Shown piece by piece: positions 17,334 through 25,898 of a stretch of DNA of 64,000 nt (the stretch's first letter is position 1; the number at the start of each line of letters is the position of its first letter). This DNA is from CAZVFX01 sp964626565 (lineage in GTDB: Bacteria > Myxococcota_A > UBA9042 > CAIXZC01): NCBI GenBank assembly GCA_964626565.1, contig CAZVFX010000025.1:1-64000 (forward strand), given 5' to 3'. Made by a program: the position numbers and the translations under genes. The notes beneath the pieces are model-generated. The model searched no databases. It was not told where the DNA came from and worked only from the letters and a program-made list of their open reading frames with translations.

Positions 17334-18635
17334 TTACTGGGGAACGACTGTCACCCTGTCTATCTTGATGTAAGCGGTACCCTGCCACTGGACCCGGGTC
17401 TCCAGCTTATGACTCGCCCCCGGCCACGAAAACGAGAGCGAAAAATCCTGATAGGAGAAAGCGCCGTTGAAGTGATTCCGCTTTACCCCTTTGTTGGCCT
17501 TGATGTTGTTGGCGGTAGCATCGGCGATGTCCAGCTTCACCACCGTGTCGGAACCGGCCGTATTGTTGTCGACCATCATGCGGAAGTAGGCCACGTAGTT
17601 GCCGGCAGGCACGCCGGTGTCGTAGGGCCCGTACAGCATGTAGTTCTTGGTGTGCTCATTAGTGTTGCACGCCCAGCCGTCTCCTTCCTTCTTGCCCTGC
17701 TCGTGCCCCATCCCTCCCGACTCCGCCTCATACTTCCAGCCCAGGCATTGGAAGTTCGAGCAGGTCTGATAGGAGCTGCAGTTTCCGCAACTTCCCCCGC
17801 AACTGTCAGCGCCGCACTCTTTGCCCGCACACTGTGCCTGACAGACACAATTGCCTGTGTCGCAGATCTGACCGCTCCCGCAACTGCCACAGGTCCCGCC
17901 GCACCCGTTGGGCCCACAATTTTTGCCTGCGCAGGAGGGAATGCACAGGCACGTTCCGCCCGAGCACTCCTCGTTGCCCTGGCAAGTTCCGCAGGTGCCG
18001 CCGCACCCATTGGCCCCACACTCTTTGCCCACACATTGCGGCGTGCAATTCGACTTGCAGACGAAGTCCACGCAATCGTGGTTTTCCGGGCAGGTGGCGC
18101 ACTGCCCACCACAGCCGTCGGGCCCGCATTGCTTGCCCTCGCAGTCAGGGAACTGAGCGGTGCCGTCGCAGTCGTCATCGATGATGTTATAGCAATCCTC
18201 TTCCGCATCGGGATTCACGTACGGGCTGTCGTCCAGGCAGTCTCCCAACTTCGTGGCGGTGTGATTGACTCCGGGCTGGCACAAGCACTTGGCCGCGCCG
18301 ATGCCCCAGCCGTCCTGGTCTGAATCCAGGAAAAAATCGGTGCAGCCGTAGGCCCCCTCTTCGTCCACTTCGCCGTCATCATCGTCGTCCAACCCGTTGC
18401 ACTGTTCCGCACCGGGGGGAACGTAGATATCTTCCGGCTTATTATCTTCGGGCTGCCACCCCGGAACATCGTCCCCGGGTTGCACTCCGCGCTCATCCGT
18501 TCCACCGCCGCCCATATCTTCCTGCGGCACAAAAACGGCCCCGTCATCGTCGGGAAGAACCTTACCCTGGCGGATAGTAGTCTGCTCACAGGCAAAAGAG
18601 AACAGAACAACCAGCGCCGCCATAATCCGTTTCAT
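17334..18635 (-). CDS. Cys-rich repeat lipoprotein with C-terminal carbohydrate-binding-like module
   Basis: 433 residues. Signal peptide with lipobox FSFAC (Cys16). Residues ~20-80 are an acidic tether, ~80-170 hold MopE-like Asp/Cys motifs (CNGLDDDDDGEVDEE, DDDCDG), and ~170-300 contain four copies of C.GKxCGxxGCGGxCGxC. The C-terminal ~130 residues begin with YEAESGG and read as a beta-sandwich resembling carbohydrate-binding module family 6, which often starts with an Ala-Glu-Ala/Ser strand. Likely outer-surface and metal- or sugar-binding; the module call is inference. It is the last gene in a minus-strand run but is separated from the MATE gene by 48 bases. Confidence 0.8.
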   Translation of the reverse strand: MKRIMAALVVLFSFACEQTTIRQGKVLPDDDGAVFVPQEDMGGGGTDERGVQPGDDVPGWQPEDNKPEDIYVPPGAEQCNGLDDDDDGEVDEEGAYGCTDFFLDSDQDGWGIGAAKCLCQPGVNHTATKLGDCLDDSPYVNPDAEEDCYNIIDDDCDGTAQFPDCEGKQCGPDGCGGQCATCPENHDCVDFVCKSNCTPQCVGKECGANGCGGTCGTCQGNEECSGGTCLCIPSCAGKNCGPNGCGGTCGSCGSGQICDTGNCVCQAQCAGKECGADSCGGSCGNCSSYQTCSNFQCLGWKYEAESGGMGHEQGKKEGDGWACNTNEHTKNYMLYGPYDTGVPAGNYVAYFRMMVDNNTAGSDTVVKLDIADATANNIKANKGVKRNHFNGAFSYQDFSLSFSWPGASHKLETRVQWQGTAYIKIDRVTVVPQ

Positions 18636-18683
18636 GGAACCTCGCTTGCATCGACACCATGATACCCCTTCCGGCTAAAGGGT

Positions 18684-19973
18684 TCAATTAGTGAGCACTC
18701 CGCACTTCTTGTCTTTCAGGCATCGGCGAAGCCAGAGGAACGAGATGAGGCCGGTGGTTACGTTGGCTGCAGCGGCCGCTGCGAAGACGCCGGGGAGACT
18801 CAGAAAATGGGCCCCCAGGTGGGCGAGAGGGACGAAGAACACAAACATGTGGGTGACGCTCAGTAGAGCCGCTTGAATCGGCTTGCCCAGCACGTTGAGC
18901 GCCGACCGGGACAGGTGGAATACGCCCTGCAAGCCATAGCCCACCGGGACAATCCAAAGGTAGAGTGCGATGTTGGACGCCACCAATTCGCTCTCACCAA
19001 ACAGAGAGCCGATGGGTAGAGCAAGAAAGTGGAGCACGATGAGGGCGCCCGTGCCCCACCACAGGGCGAAACGCTGGCACGAGCGGATTCCGTTCACCAC
19101 CCGGTCACCTTTGCCCGCACCTACGTTCTGGCCGACAAAGGGAGCCAGGACCGAAGACAGAGCCATCACAACGGTAAGCGCAAATACGTCGATCCTGGTG
19201 GCCACGCCGTAGGCGGCAACCGCGGCCGGCCCTTCCTGGGACACCAACCGGGTGATTATGCCCATCCCCAGGGGATAGATCATGTTCGCTCCCGCGTTGG
19301 GGAGCCCGATGTGCAACACCTTCTTCCATGACCGGAGCCCTACCCTGAGCGGCGGCGGCTTGAGCGTGATCATCCGCTCCCTGCGGTACAGCACGTGGAG
19401 TGCGACCAGCAACGTCGTGGCCCGGGCGACAACTGTCGCCAGCGCCGCACCGGCAAGCCCCAGGGCCGGAATCGGCCCCAGTCCAAAGATCAGCAGCGGG
19501 TCGAGTAGAATATTGATCAGGAAGGCCACCAGCATCACCGCGCTGGGGGTGCGCGTGTCTCCGGTGGCTCGAATTGCGCTGTTTCCCACCATGGGAATGA
19601 CCAGGAAGATCACCCCGGGATACCAGATGGTCATGTACTCCCGAATAAGGGGCCTGATTTCGGGGCCCGCACCCAGCAAAGCGAACACCGAGTCGATGGT
19701 GAGCAGGCCCAGTCCTCCGAGGATGGCTACCGCCAGCAGCGCAAGGACCAGCGCATCAGTGGTCAGGCGCTGCACCTCTTCCTGGTCCCCTCTGCCGACT
19801 GCGCGGGAGATTACCGCGGCTGCACCAATGCCCAGACCCATGGCCAGGCTGCCCACAATGAAGACCACGGGGAAGGTGAAACTGAGCGCGGCCAACTCCA
19901 CATCCCCCACCCGGCCGATAAAGAACGCATCCACCAGGTTGAACGCCACCATGCCCAGGATGCCGAACACCAT
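18684..19973 (-). CDS. MATE family efflux transporter
   Basis: Multidrug and toxin extrusion type antiporter with 12 predicted helices and two similar halves; FFIGRVGDVELAALSFTFP and the matching second-half helix NMIYPLGMGIITRLV are typical. From the first ATG (19973) the protein has 429 residues, but the conserved family N-terminus (E-G-P-I-R-K-T-L-F-K-L-T-L-P) is encoded in frame upstream, from about 20021 to 19974. No ATG, GTG or TTG lies between that block and the rtcB stop at 20094-20096, which is in the same frame. Initiation at a rare codon (CTG 20021 or ATT 20024) or a sequencing error is possible. It is last in the RNA-ligase operon. Confidence 0.85.
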   Translation of the reverse strand: MVFGILGMVAFNLVDAFFIGRVGDVELAALSFTFPVVFIVGSLAMGLGIGAAAVISRAVGRGDQEEVQRLTTDALVLALLAVAILGGLGLLTIDSVFALLGAGPEIRPLIREYMTIWYPGVIFLVIPMVGNSAIRATGDTRTPSAVMLVAFLINILLDPLLIFGLGPIPALGLAGAALATVVARATTLLVALHVLYRRERMITLKPPPLRVGLRSWKKVLHIGLPNAGANMIYPLGMGIITRLVSQEGPAAVAAYGVATRIDVFALTVVMALSSVLAPFVGQNVGAGKGDRVVNGIRSCQRFALWWGTGALIVLHFLALPIGSLFGESELVASNIALYLWIVPVGYGLQGVFHLSRSALNVLGKPIQAALLSVTHMFVFFVPLAHLGAHFLSLPGVFAAAAAANVTTGLISFLWLRRCLKDKKCGVLTN

Positions 19974-20093
19974 GGGGAGCGTCAGCTTGAACAGGGTCTT
20001 GCGAATGGGCCCTTCAGTCAGAATCGCTGTTTGGTCGTTTCTCGTGATCTGGCTCTCGCTGTCGCAGGCCCGGCGCTGACGCTTAGGGTACTG

Positions 20094-21530
20094 TTATCCT
20101 TTAATAACGCCTACTGGAGCGAGGCGGGCGACGGGTAAGGCCAGACCCGCCTTCTTCACGACTCGCACCACGTCGGCTACATCCTTGTACGCTTGAGGAA
20201 ACTCCTCTCGCAAGGTCTTTCTACCCGCAGCCCGGACAATTATTCCCTTCTTCTCCAACTCGTCATCGATGCGGCGGCCCTTGGTGGACTTCAACGCGGC
20301 CTTGCGGCTCATCACCCGGCCCGCTCCGTGCGCGCAACTTCCAAAACTCTTGTGTAACGAATCGGGGCCACCCACCGCCACGTATGAATAGCGCCCCATA
20401 TCACCCGGGATCAGCACCGGTTGGCCTGCGTCCTTGTAAGCCGCAGGCACCAGCGGATGCCCCGGCGGCAGCGCTCTAGTCGCCCCCTTCCGGTGCACGC
20501 ACAGGGTGCGGGACCGCCCTTGCACTTCATGTTTCTCGATCTTCGCGATGTTGTGTGCCACATCGTACACAACGTTGAGTCCCAGGCTCCCCGACGACCG
20601 CCTGAACACGCGCTCGACCCCTTCCCTCAAGAAGTGGGTTATCATCTGCCGGTTGGCAAACGCGAAGTTAGCTGCACTCGACATGGCTGCCAGGTAGTGC
20701 CGCCCTTCGGGAGAACGCAAAGGAGCGCAGACCAACTGGCGGTCGGGGAGGTGGATGTTGAAACGGGGAGCAGCCTTGTTGAGGCGGTCGATCGACTCGG
20801 AGCACACCTGGTACCCGAATCCTCTCGACCCGGTGTGCACGCTGAACACCGCACTACCCCTGGCGAGCCCCAACAGGGCAGCCTCACGCTCCCGGTAGAC
20901 TTCCTCCACATACCCGATCTCCACAAAGTGGTTCCCCGAACCCAGCGTCCCGAGCTGGCTCTTTCCCCGCTCGTAAGCACGATCGCTCACCGCGTCGAAA
21001 TCCCCGCCCTCGATGCATCCGTTATCTTCGATGAACTCCAGGTCGTCGCGCTCGCCAAATCCGTTGCTCACCGCCCATGCCGCACCGGTAGTACACACCT
21101 TGGCCATTTGCGCCCGGGAGAGATGAAAATCACGGTGATGAGACCCCAGGCCCGATGGAATGGCGGTGAACAGGGTGTCCACCAACTCCCTGAGCCTGTC
21201 TGTAACTTCCTCCCGGGTCAGGCCGGACCTTATGAGCCGCACCCCGCAGTTAATGTCATAGCCCACCCCGCCCGGAGAGATCACGCCGTCATGCATATCA
21301 AAGGCAGCGACACCGCCGATGGGAAACCCGTACCCCCAGTGAATGTCGGGCATGGCGTAAGAAGCTTCGACAATGCCGGGGAGACAGGCCACGTTGTTTA
21401 CCTGGTCGAGGCAGGGGTCCGACAGGATATTATCCATCAGCCGGCCGTCGGCGTACACGACTCCATCCACATTCATGCGTCCCTCTTTGCGCATGACATA
21501 GCTGGAACCGTCCCGGCGTTCGAGTTTCAT
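20094..21530 (-). CDS. rtcB: RNA 3'-phosphate-splicing ligase RtcB
   Basis: GTP- and Mn-dependent ligase joining 2',3'-cyclic-phosphate (or 3'-phosphate) and 5'-OH RNA ends in tRNA splicing or RNA repair. 478 residues from ATG 21530, which follows GAGGGAGAAGGA; an upstream in-frame ATG 21551 lies within the archease gene. Active-site blocks are intact: YDINCGVR (Asp and Cys metal ligands), GSGNHFVEI, VHTGSRG and CAHGAGR, whose His forms the GMP adduct. It starts 10 bases after the archease stop, so the ligase and its activator are made together. Confidence 0.95.
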   Translation of the reverse strand: MKLERRDGSSYVMRKEGRMNVDGVVYADGRLMDNILSDPCLDQVNNVACLPGIVEASYAMPDIHWGYGFPIGGVAAFDMHDGVISPGGVGYDINCGVRLIRSGLTREEVTDRLRELVDTLFTAIPSGLGSHHRDFHLSRAQMAKVCTTGAAWAVSNGFGERDDLEFIEDNGCIEGGDFDAVSDRAYERGKSQLGTLGSGNHFVEIGYVEEVYREREAALLGLARGSAVFSVHTGSRGFGYQVCSESIDRLNKAAPRFNIHLPDRQLVCAPLRSPEGRHYLAAMSSAANFAFANRQMITHFLREGVERVFRRSSGSLGLNVVYDVAHNIAKIEKHEVQGRSRTLCVHRKGATRALPPGHPLVPAAYKDAGQPVLIPGDMGRYSYVAVGGPDSLHKSFGSCAHGAGRVMSRKAALKSTKGRRIDDELEKKGIIVRAAGRKTLREEFPQAYKDVADVVRVVKKAGLALPVARLAPVGVIKG

Positions 21531-21540
21531 TCCTTCTCCC

Positions 21541-21966
21541 TCAAGTATCAAGCACCACCGTGGCGGCTAGCCCGGTGCTGCTGTGCCGCACGGTCAGGCC
21601 GTGATAGGTCGCAGCCTTCAAGTCGGTGAGCGGCGTGAAATCCAGGTCCCGGGCCCGGCAAAGTGAAATGGTGCCACTGGCCACGAGGCCCCGGCCTCTC
21701 TCAACGACGCGGACTTCGGCCGCGCGCAAGGCGACTTCGCCTCGGGCATCGAAAAGAAATATAAGCTCGTTGAGCCAGGAAACCAGCAGTTCCTCCAGCC
21801 CTTCCCCGTGGATTTCGAGTTCTGTTTTGGCGTCGGTAGAGAGCGGAGCGTCTCCGGCGTAGAGTTGCCTGACCGCGTCGGTGGCGAAGGCCAGGAGGCC
21901 TGCCGGGGCGTCGGCTCGAAGCTCGATGGCAACATCCGCGGTGTGGTCGACTAAACGATAGGCCAT
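21541..21966 (-). CDS. Archease, RtcB-activating protein
   Basis: 141 residues. Archease promotes guanylylation and multiple turnover of RtcB, using clustered acidic residues that handle metal. Visible signatures are DHTADVAIE near the N-terminus and the DLKAATYHGL segment near the C-terminus, with the usual length of about 140. No signal peptide. It directly precedes rtcB, the conserved partner arrangement. Confidence 0.93.
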   Translation of the reverse strand: MAYRLVDHTADVAIELRADAPAGLLAFATDAVRQLYAGDAPLSTDAKTELEIHGEGLEELLVSWLNELIFLFDARGEVALRAAEVRVVERGRGLVASGTISLCRARDLDFTPLTDLKAATYHGLTVRHSSTGLAATVVLDT

Positions 21967-21993
21967 GGCGTCGGCTCTGGGCCCCCCGTGTGG

Positions 21994-22407
21994 CTAGACC
22001 TTCTTGATGCCGATGACCTTGTAACCCCGCTTCTCAACGAGCTTGGCCGCCCGAAGCAACTTCGACCGGGGATTGTCCATGGCCGCGGCGAGCTTCTCGA
22101 GCTTGGGGAACTCGCCTTTGTCCAACCAGACCGCGCCACATTTGGTGCACAGGTCCACCAGCAGATTGTCGTGGGGGGCATAGGGAAGTTCCACCCACGG
22201 CCCACCGCACTTGGGACACGCTATATTCGTGCGCCTCGCCTGCTTCAGATCCGCGGCCAGGTCCGGCACATCCGTCGCCAGTTCGAAATACTCGGCCACC
22301 TCACCGTGGTCAAACAGGATTCCATGACAGCCGGCGCAGAAATCCAGGGTCACCCCTTCTGCGGTTCCAATCTCTCCCAAACTACCTTCACACTTCGGGC
22401 AATCCAT
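21994..22407 (-). CDS. Double zinc-ribbon protein (zf-TFIIB type)
   Basis: 137 residues with two zinc ribbons: CPKC/C.GC at ~3-29 and CPKC/C.KC at ~64-92. Each ends in the G..LD.GE or WLDKGE signature of the zf-TFIIB family. The second of two overlapping ATG codons (22407) is chosen because GGAGG is then 5 bases away. It overlaps the TPR stop (TGATG). The fixed place upstream of archease and rtcB suggests a role in RNA handling, but that is only context. Confidence 0.8.
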   Translation of the reverse strand: MDCPKCEGSLGEIGTAEGVTLDFCAGCHGILFDHGEVAEYFELATDVPDLAADLKQARRTNIACPKCGGPWVELPYAPHDNLLVDLCTKCGAVWLDKGEFPKLEKLAAAMDNPRSKLLRAAKLVEKRGYKVIGIKKV

Positions 22408-23198
22408 CATTTCCTCCGTTCAAGCATATCCAGGTTCGCTCTTGCATCCTTGTCGTTGGGGTCTATCTCCAATACCGCAGCCCACGCCTTGCGCGCACCG
22501 TCGAAATCGGAGTTGGCCAACTTCAGCACCCCCAGGTTATACCACGCCGCGGCCCGCTCGGGATGCAACTCAACCAGCTTCTCAAGCGCCGCTCTGGCCG
22601 GGCCGCACCCACCCTCGAAATGGGCCCGGGCCAGGTTGAGCAGAAGGTCGCCGCTTTCCGGATTCGACCGGTGCCCTTCGTCCAGGACAGTCACCGCAGC
22701 AACATAGTCGTTCAAGTGCAGGTGGCAAAGCCCAACAAGGTTCAACACCTCGGCAGTTCTGCCCCAGCTTTCCAGCAGTCCTTCCAACCGCTCCAACGCA
22801 GATTGGTATCCGCCGGCCCGATAGTAAGAGACAGCCTCATCGAAACGTTTTTGTACCTGCGCCAGCCGCTGCTCTTGTTCGGCTTTGGCCGCGGCCCGGC
22901 GCTCGGCCTCAGCTTCGGCAAACTTCCTCTCGATGCTCTCCAGCGCAGCGTGCGCAGCCCTCTCCTGCGGGGCCGGTCCTCCCCCCATCTCCAGAAACTT
23001 GCGGTACTCGGACCGGGCTTCCGCAAGCTGCCCCACCTGGGCATAGGCCGACGCCAGCGCGAAGTGCTCCATGGGCCGGTCGACTCCGGTCTCGGCTGCA
23101 AACTTGAACTTGGCGAGCGCCTCCAGCAGTTTGCCGCCGCGGAACAATTTCACGCCTTCCTGGTATGCGATCACATCATCCGGCTGTTTCGTCACCAT
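22407..23198 (-). CDS. Tetratricopeptide repeat protein
   Basis: 263 residues from ATG 23198 (GAGG 5 bases upstream); GTG 23204 in the same frame overlaps the ribosome-binding site. TPR-like helical pairs occupy ~8-75 and ~120-260, with typical motifs such as AWYNLGVLKLANSDFDGA. A charged Ala/Glu-rich coiled coil (~80-125) separates them. No signal peptide, so a cytoplasmic scaffold. First gene of the TPR, zinc-ribbon, archease, rtcB, MATE unit. Confidence 0.82.
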   Translation of the reverse strand: MVTKQPDDVIAYQEGVKLFRGGKLLEALAKFKFAAETGVDRPMEHFALASAYAQVGQLAEARSEYRKFLEMGGGPAPQERAAHAALESIERKFAEAEAERRAAAKAEQEQRLAQVQKRFDEAVSYYRAGGYQSALERLEGLLESWGRTAEVLNLVGLCHLHLNDYVAAVTVLDEGHRSNPESGDLLLNLARAHFEGGCGPARAALEKLVELHPERAAAWYNLGVLKLANSDFDGARKAWAAVLEIDPNDKDARANLDMLERRK

Positions 23199-23207
23199 CC
23201 GCACCTC

Positions 23208-23236
23208 TTGACCAGGGTGTCAACTTCCGACAGAAT
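23208..23236 (+). promoter_or_regulatory. Putative promoter of the Gly-rich lipoprotein
   Basis: TTGACC (23208-23213), 17-base spacer and CAGAAT (23231-23236) lie in the divergent spacer, 56 bases upstream of ATG 23292. Confidence 0.45.
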
Positions 23237-23291
23237 AGCAGCAATCGAGTTGATTTGCAGCAATTTTGGAACCCTCAAGGAGGCACCTCAA

Positions 23292-24470
23292 ATGTACCCG
23301 ACTTTACGACGCCTGGCCGGACTGCTCGCAGTCGCCGCGCTGGTTGGCGGCTGCCCCAAGGCGCCCTTGAATCTCGCTGACATCAAGATAGCCTCCATCG
23401 CGGTCGCGACGGATGGAGGCAGCCGCTTCTGCCTCGACCCACCTTCGCAACTGCTCGTCATGGTCACCGACAAGGACGGCGCTCAATTCCGTACTCCGCT
23501 GCGCGGCCAGGATAAGGGCGGAAAGCTACGACTGAAGGATTTCTCTATCAAGACCAGCTACGGAAAACTGAAGAAGAACGGGACCATCGTCGTAGACAAC
23601 GGCTTGGAGACTCTTGACCGCCCGCTGGTCGTGACCGTCACACCAAAGGGGGAGAAGGACAGCCCGTTCGTGGCCACCGCGGACCTGGGTCCGCGATACG
23701 ATTGCACGCCCCACATCGGATTCGACGGACTACCCGGCCCGCCCGGCAGTTACGGCGCCGGCGGCGGCGACGGCAAAGACGGCGAAGACGCGCCCGAATG
23801 TGGACCGGCCCAGAACGGCCAGAACGCGACGGACGGAGACAACGGCAGCGCGGGGGGCGCCGGTGCCGACGGCCCGTATGTGAAGGTGGACATCGCAGTA
23901 GCTCGCAGCCGCTGGCGGCACCGGGTAGTAGTGTTCAAGGCGCTCATCGACCCCAACGGAGACCCGCGCAGAGTTATCCGCGTCGCTGATGCCGCACTGC
24001 TGGGCGAGTTGGTTGTCTCGGCCAACGGCGGCAGAGGAGGGCCCGGCGGCGAAGGGGGAGACGGGGGTAAAGGTGGTACGGGCGGAAACGTCCCGTGCGC
24101 CAAGTACCAGGCGGGGAACGGCGGCAACGGCGGCAACGGCGGCAACGGCGGCAACGGCGGCAACGGCGGCAACGGCGGCCGTTTGGAAGTGACCTTCGAT
24201 GAGGCCCATCCCGAATTGAACGAACAGATCAGGTACGAAGCCGCGGGCGGCGACCGGGGTCCGGGAGGGACCAGGGGAACCGGCGGCAACGGCGGCAGGC
24301 CCGGAAGCAACGAAGGGGGCGCCGACGGATTCCGCGGTCACGACGGCACCAACGGCTCCGGCGGCGAAGCCGGCCTCGCCGGCCAGGACGGTCCCGCTCC
24401 CGAAATCATCCCTGCCAAGGCGCTCAACACCTTCGGTCCCGAAGTTCATCAAGGCCTCCGACTCCGCTAG
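23292..24470 (+). CDS. Gly-rich collagen-like repeat lipoprotein
   Basis: 392 residues. AAGGAGG precedes ATG 23292; the open frame extends far upstream but without this ribosome-binding site or signal peptide. Lipobox LVGGC gives lipid Cys21. Residues ~22-140 form a compact N-terminal domain with a few Cys. The rest alternates Gly-rich, low-complexity stretches (GPPGSYGAGGGDG, seven perfect Asn-Gly-Gly units at 24117-24179, GPGGTRGTGGNGG) with short beta-type segments. Similar 'GxGGNGG' lipoproteins occur in Myxococcota. Probably a surface-exposed fibrous or adhesive protein; enzymatic function unlikely. Confidence 0.8.
   Translation: MYPTLRRLAGLLAVAALVGGCPKAPLNLADIKIASIAVATDGGSRFCLDPPSQLLVMVTDKDGAQFRTPLRGQDKGGKLRLKDFSIKTSYGKLKKNGTIVVDNGLETLDRPLVVTVTPKGEKDSPFVATADLGPRYDCTPHIGFDGLPGPPGSYGAGGGDGKDGEDAPECGPAQNGQNATDGDNGSAGGAGADGPYVKVDIAVARSRWRHRVVVFKALIDPNGDPRRVIRVADAALLGELVVSANGGRGGPGGEGGDGGKGGTGGNVPCAKYQAGNGGNGGNGGNGGNGGNGGNGGRLEVTFDEAHPELNEQIRYEAAGGDRGPGGTRGTGGNGGRPGSNEGGADGFRGHDGTNGSGGEAGLAGQDGPAPEIIPAKALNTFGPEVHQGLRLR
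24117..24179 (+). repeat. Tandem 9-base repeat AACGGCGGC, seven copies
   Basis: Seven perfect consecutive copies encode (Asn-Gly-Gly)7 inside the Gly-rich lipoprotein. Unit length is a multiple of three, so copy-number change would keep the frame. Confidence 0.9.
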
Positions 24471-24517
24471 CCGGCTCCGTCGAAAACCCAGTCGACTACA
24501 GGCGCGTCATTGTGGTA

Positions 24518-24546
24518 TTGACACAGTGCGCAATGAGTGTTATTCC
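24518..24546 (+). promoter_or_regulatory. Sigma-70-like promoter of the OFA transporter
   Basis: Consensus TTGACA (24518-24523), 17-base spacer and TATTCC (24541-24546), 62 bases upstream of ATG 24609. Confidence 0.6.
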
Positions 24547-24608
24547 GAACAGGTTCTTTGCTTCTGTGATGCTTGTAGGATGTTTACACGTTCTCCGGGA
24601 GGTTGGTC

Positions 24609-25865
24609 ATGTCAGGGCAGAAAGTCATGAATCGCTGGCTCGTAGTGGTCGGCGCAATCCTAATCCAATTGGCACTGGGTGCAATTTACGCATGGTCGGT
24701 GTTTACACCATCACTGAAGGATGCGGGGTGGTCCGCTTCGGACACCCAGGCGGTTTTCTCAGCCGGCCTCGCTTTGTTTGCCATTGTCATGGTTTCAGCC
24801 GGATTCATGCTGCCTAAATTCGGCCCCCGTAAGTTGGCTATCCTGGGCGGCGTGGTGTTGGGCGCCGGATACGCGCTGGCTGGCATTGCCGGCGGTACCG
24901 GCTTCTGGCCGACCTTCCTGCTGGTAGGCGTAGTGGGTGGTGCGGGCATCGGTTTTGCCTACGTTATCCCCATTGCCGTGGGCATGCGCTGGTTCCCCGA
25001 TAAGAAGGGACTCATCACCGGGCTGGCGGTAGCCGGGTTCGGCTTCGGCGCAATGTTGTGGGTGAAGCTCGCGGGGGCGTGGGGCCACCTCATTGCATCT
25101 GTTGGCCTTCCGACCACGTTCCTGATTTATGGCGTCATCTTCGCGGTGATGGTCATTGTGGGCGGCATCTGGATGGTGTTCCCACCTGACGGTTGGAAAC
25201 CGGAAGGGTGGGAGCCTCCCGAAACCGCTGCCGGGCAGGCTCCGGCGGCCGGCACAGTGGATTTCACCACCGGCGAAATGCTGAGGACTCCTCAGTACTA
25301 TATGATCCTCTTGACCTTTGTTTTCGGCGCCAGCGCGGGCCTCATGAGTATCGGGCTGATGAAGCTGTTCCCCATGCAGGCGTTGCAGGCCGCGGGGCTG
25401 GAGAAAGCGGCAGCAAGCGCGATCGCGGGGAGCGCCATGGCCGTATTCTTCTCACTGGCCAACGGCATCGGCCGCATCGCCTGGGGTGCGATCAGCGACA
25501 AACTCGGCCGCAAGCCCTCCATCATCATCATGATGGCCACCCAGGGAATCATCGTTATTCTGTTTCAGTGGATGGCCGGCAGCGAATACATGCTCTACCT
25601 GGCCGCGACCGTAATCGGCTTCAACTTCGGCGGCAATTTTTCACTTTTCCCGACCATCACAGCCGACACCTTCGGAACTAAATTTGTGGGCCAGAACTAC
25701 CCCTTCGTATTCCTGGCATACGGCATCGGCGGCATCTTCGGTCCCATGATGGGCGGCAAGCTGGGCGACATGGGCAACTTCCCCCTGGCGTTCACCATCT
25801 GCGGTGCGTTGTGCCTGGTTGCGGCCGTGATTATCGCGCTGGTGAAACCGGCAAAGAAGGCTTGA
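24609..25865 (+). CDS. OFA-family MFS transporter (oxalate/formate antiporter-like)
   Basis: 418 residues from ATG 24609, with GGGAGG six bases upstream; an in-frame TTG two codons earlier overlaps that site. Twelve membrane helices in two bundles. The opening N-R-W-L-V-V-V-G-A-I-L-I-Q-L plus GAIYAWSVF is the hallmark of the OFA subfamily, and DKLGRK (loop 8-9) is the usual MFS motif. Family members exchange oxalate, formate or other carboxylates; the substrate here is not known because no metabolic gene is adjacent. Confidence 0.88.
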   Translation: MSGQKVMNRWLVVVGAILIQLALGAIYAWSVFTPSLKDAGWSASDTQAVFSAGLALFAIVMVSAGFMLPKFGPRKLAILGGVVLGAGYALAGIAGGTGFWPTFLLVGVVGGAGIGFAYVIPIAVGMRWFPDKKGLITGLAVAGFGFGAMLWVKLAGAWGHLIASVGLPTTFLIYGVIFAVMVIVGGIWMVFPPDGWKPEGWEPPETAAGQAPAAGTVDFTTGEMLRTPQYYMILLTFVFGASAGLMSIGLMKLFPMQALQAAGLEKAAASAIAGSAMAVFFSLANGIGRIAWGAISDKLGRKPSIIIMMATQGIIVILFQWMAGSEYMLYLAATVIGFNFGGNFSLFPTITADTFGTKFVGQNYPFVFLAYGIGGIFGPMMGGKLGDMGNFPLAFTICGALCLVAAVIIALVKPAKKA

Positions 25866-25898
25866 GGCTTAAAGGTGGGTTGGGGTTTGGGGCCTGGG

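Noticed and set aside
22563..23291. N-terminal extension of the Gly-rich lipoprotein frame
   Set aside because: Antisense to the TPR gene; the start at 23292 has a clear ribosome-binding site and gives a proper lipoprotein signal.
23750..24452. Minus-strand Pro/Ala-rich frames over the Gly repeats
   Set aside because: Low-complexity mirror of the Gly-rich coding repeats.
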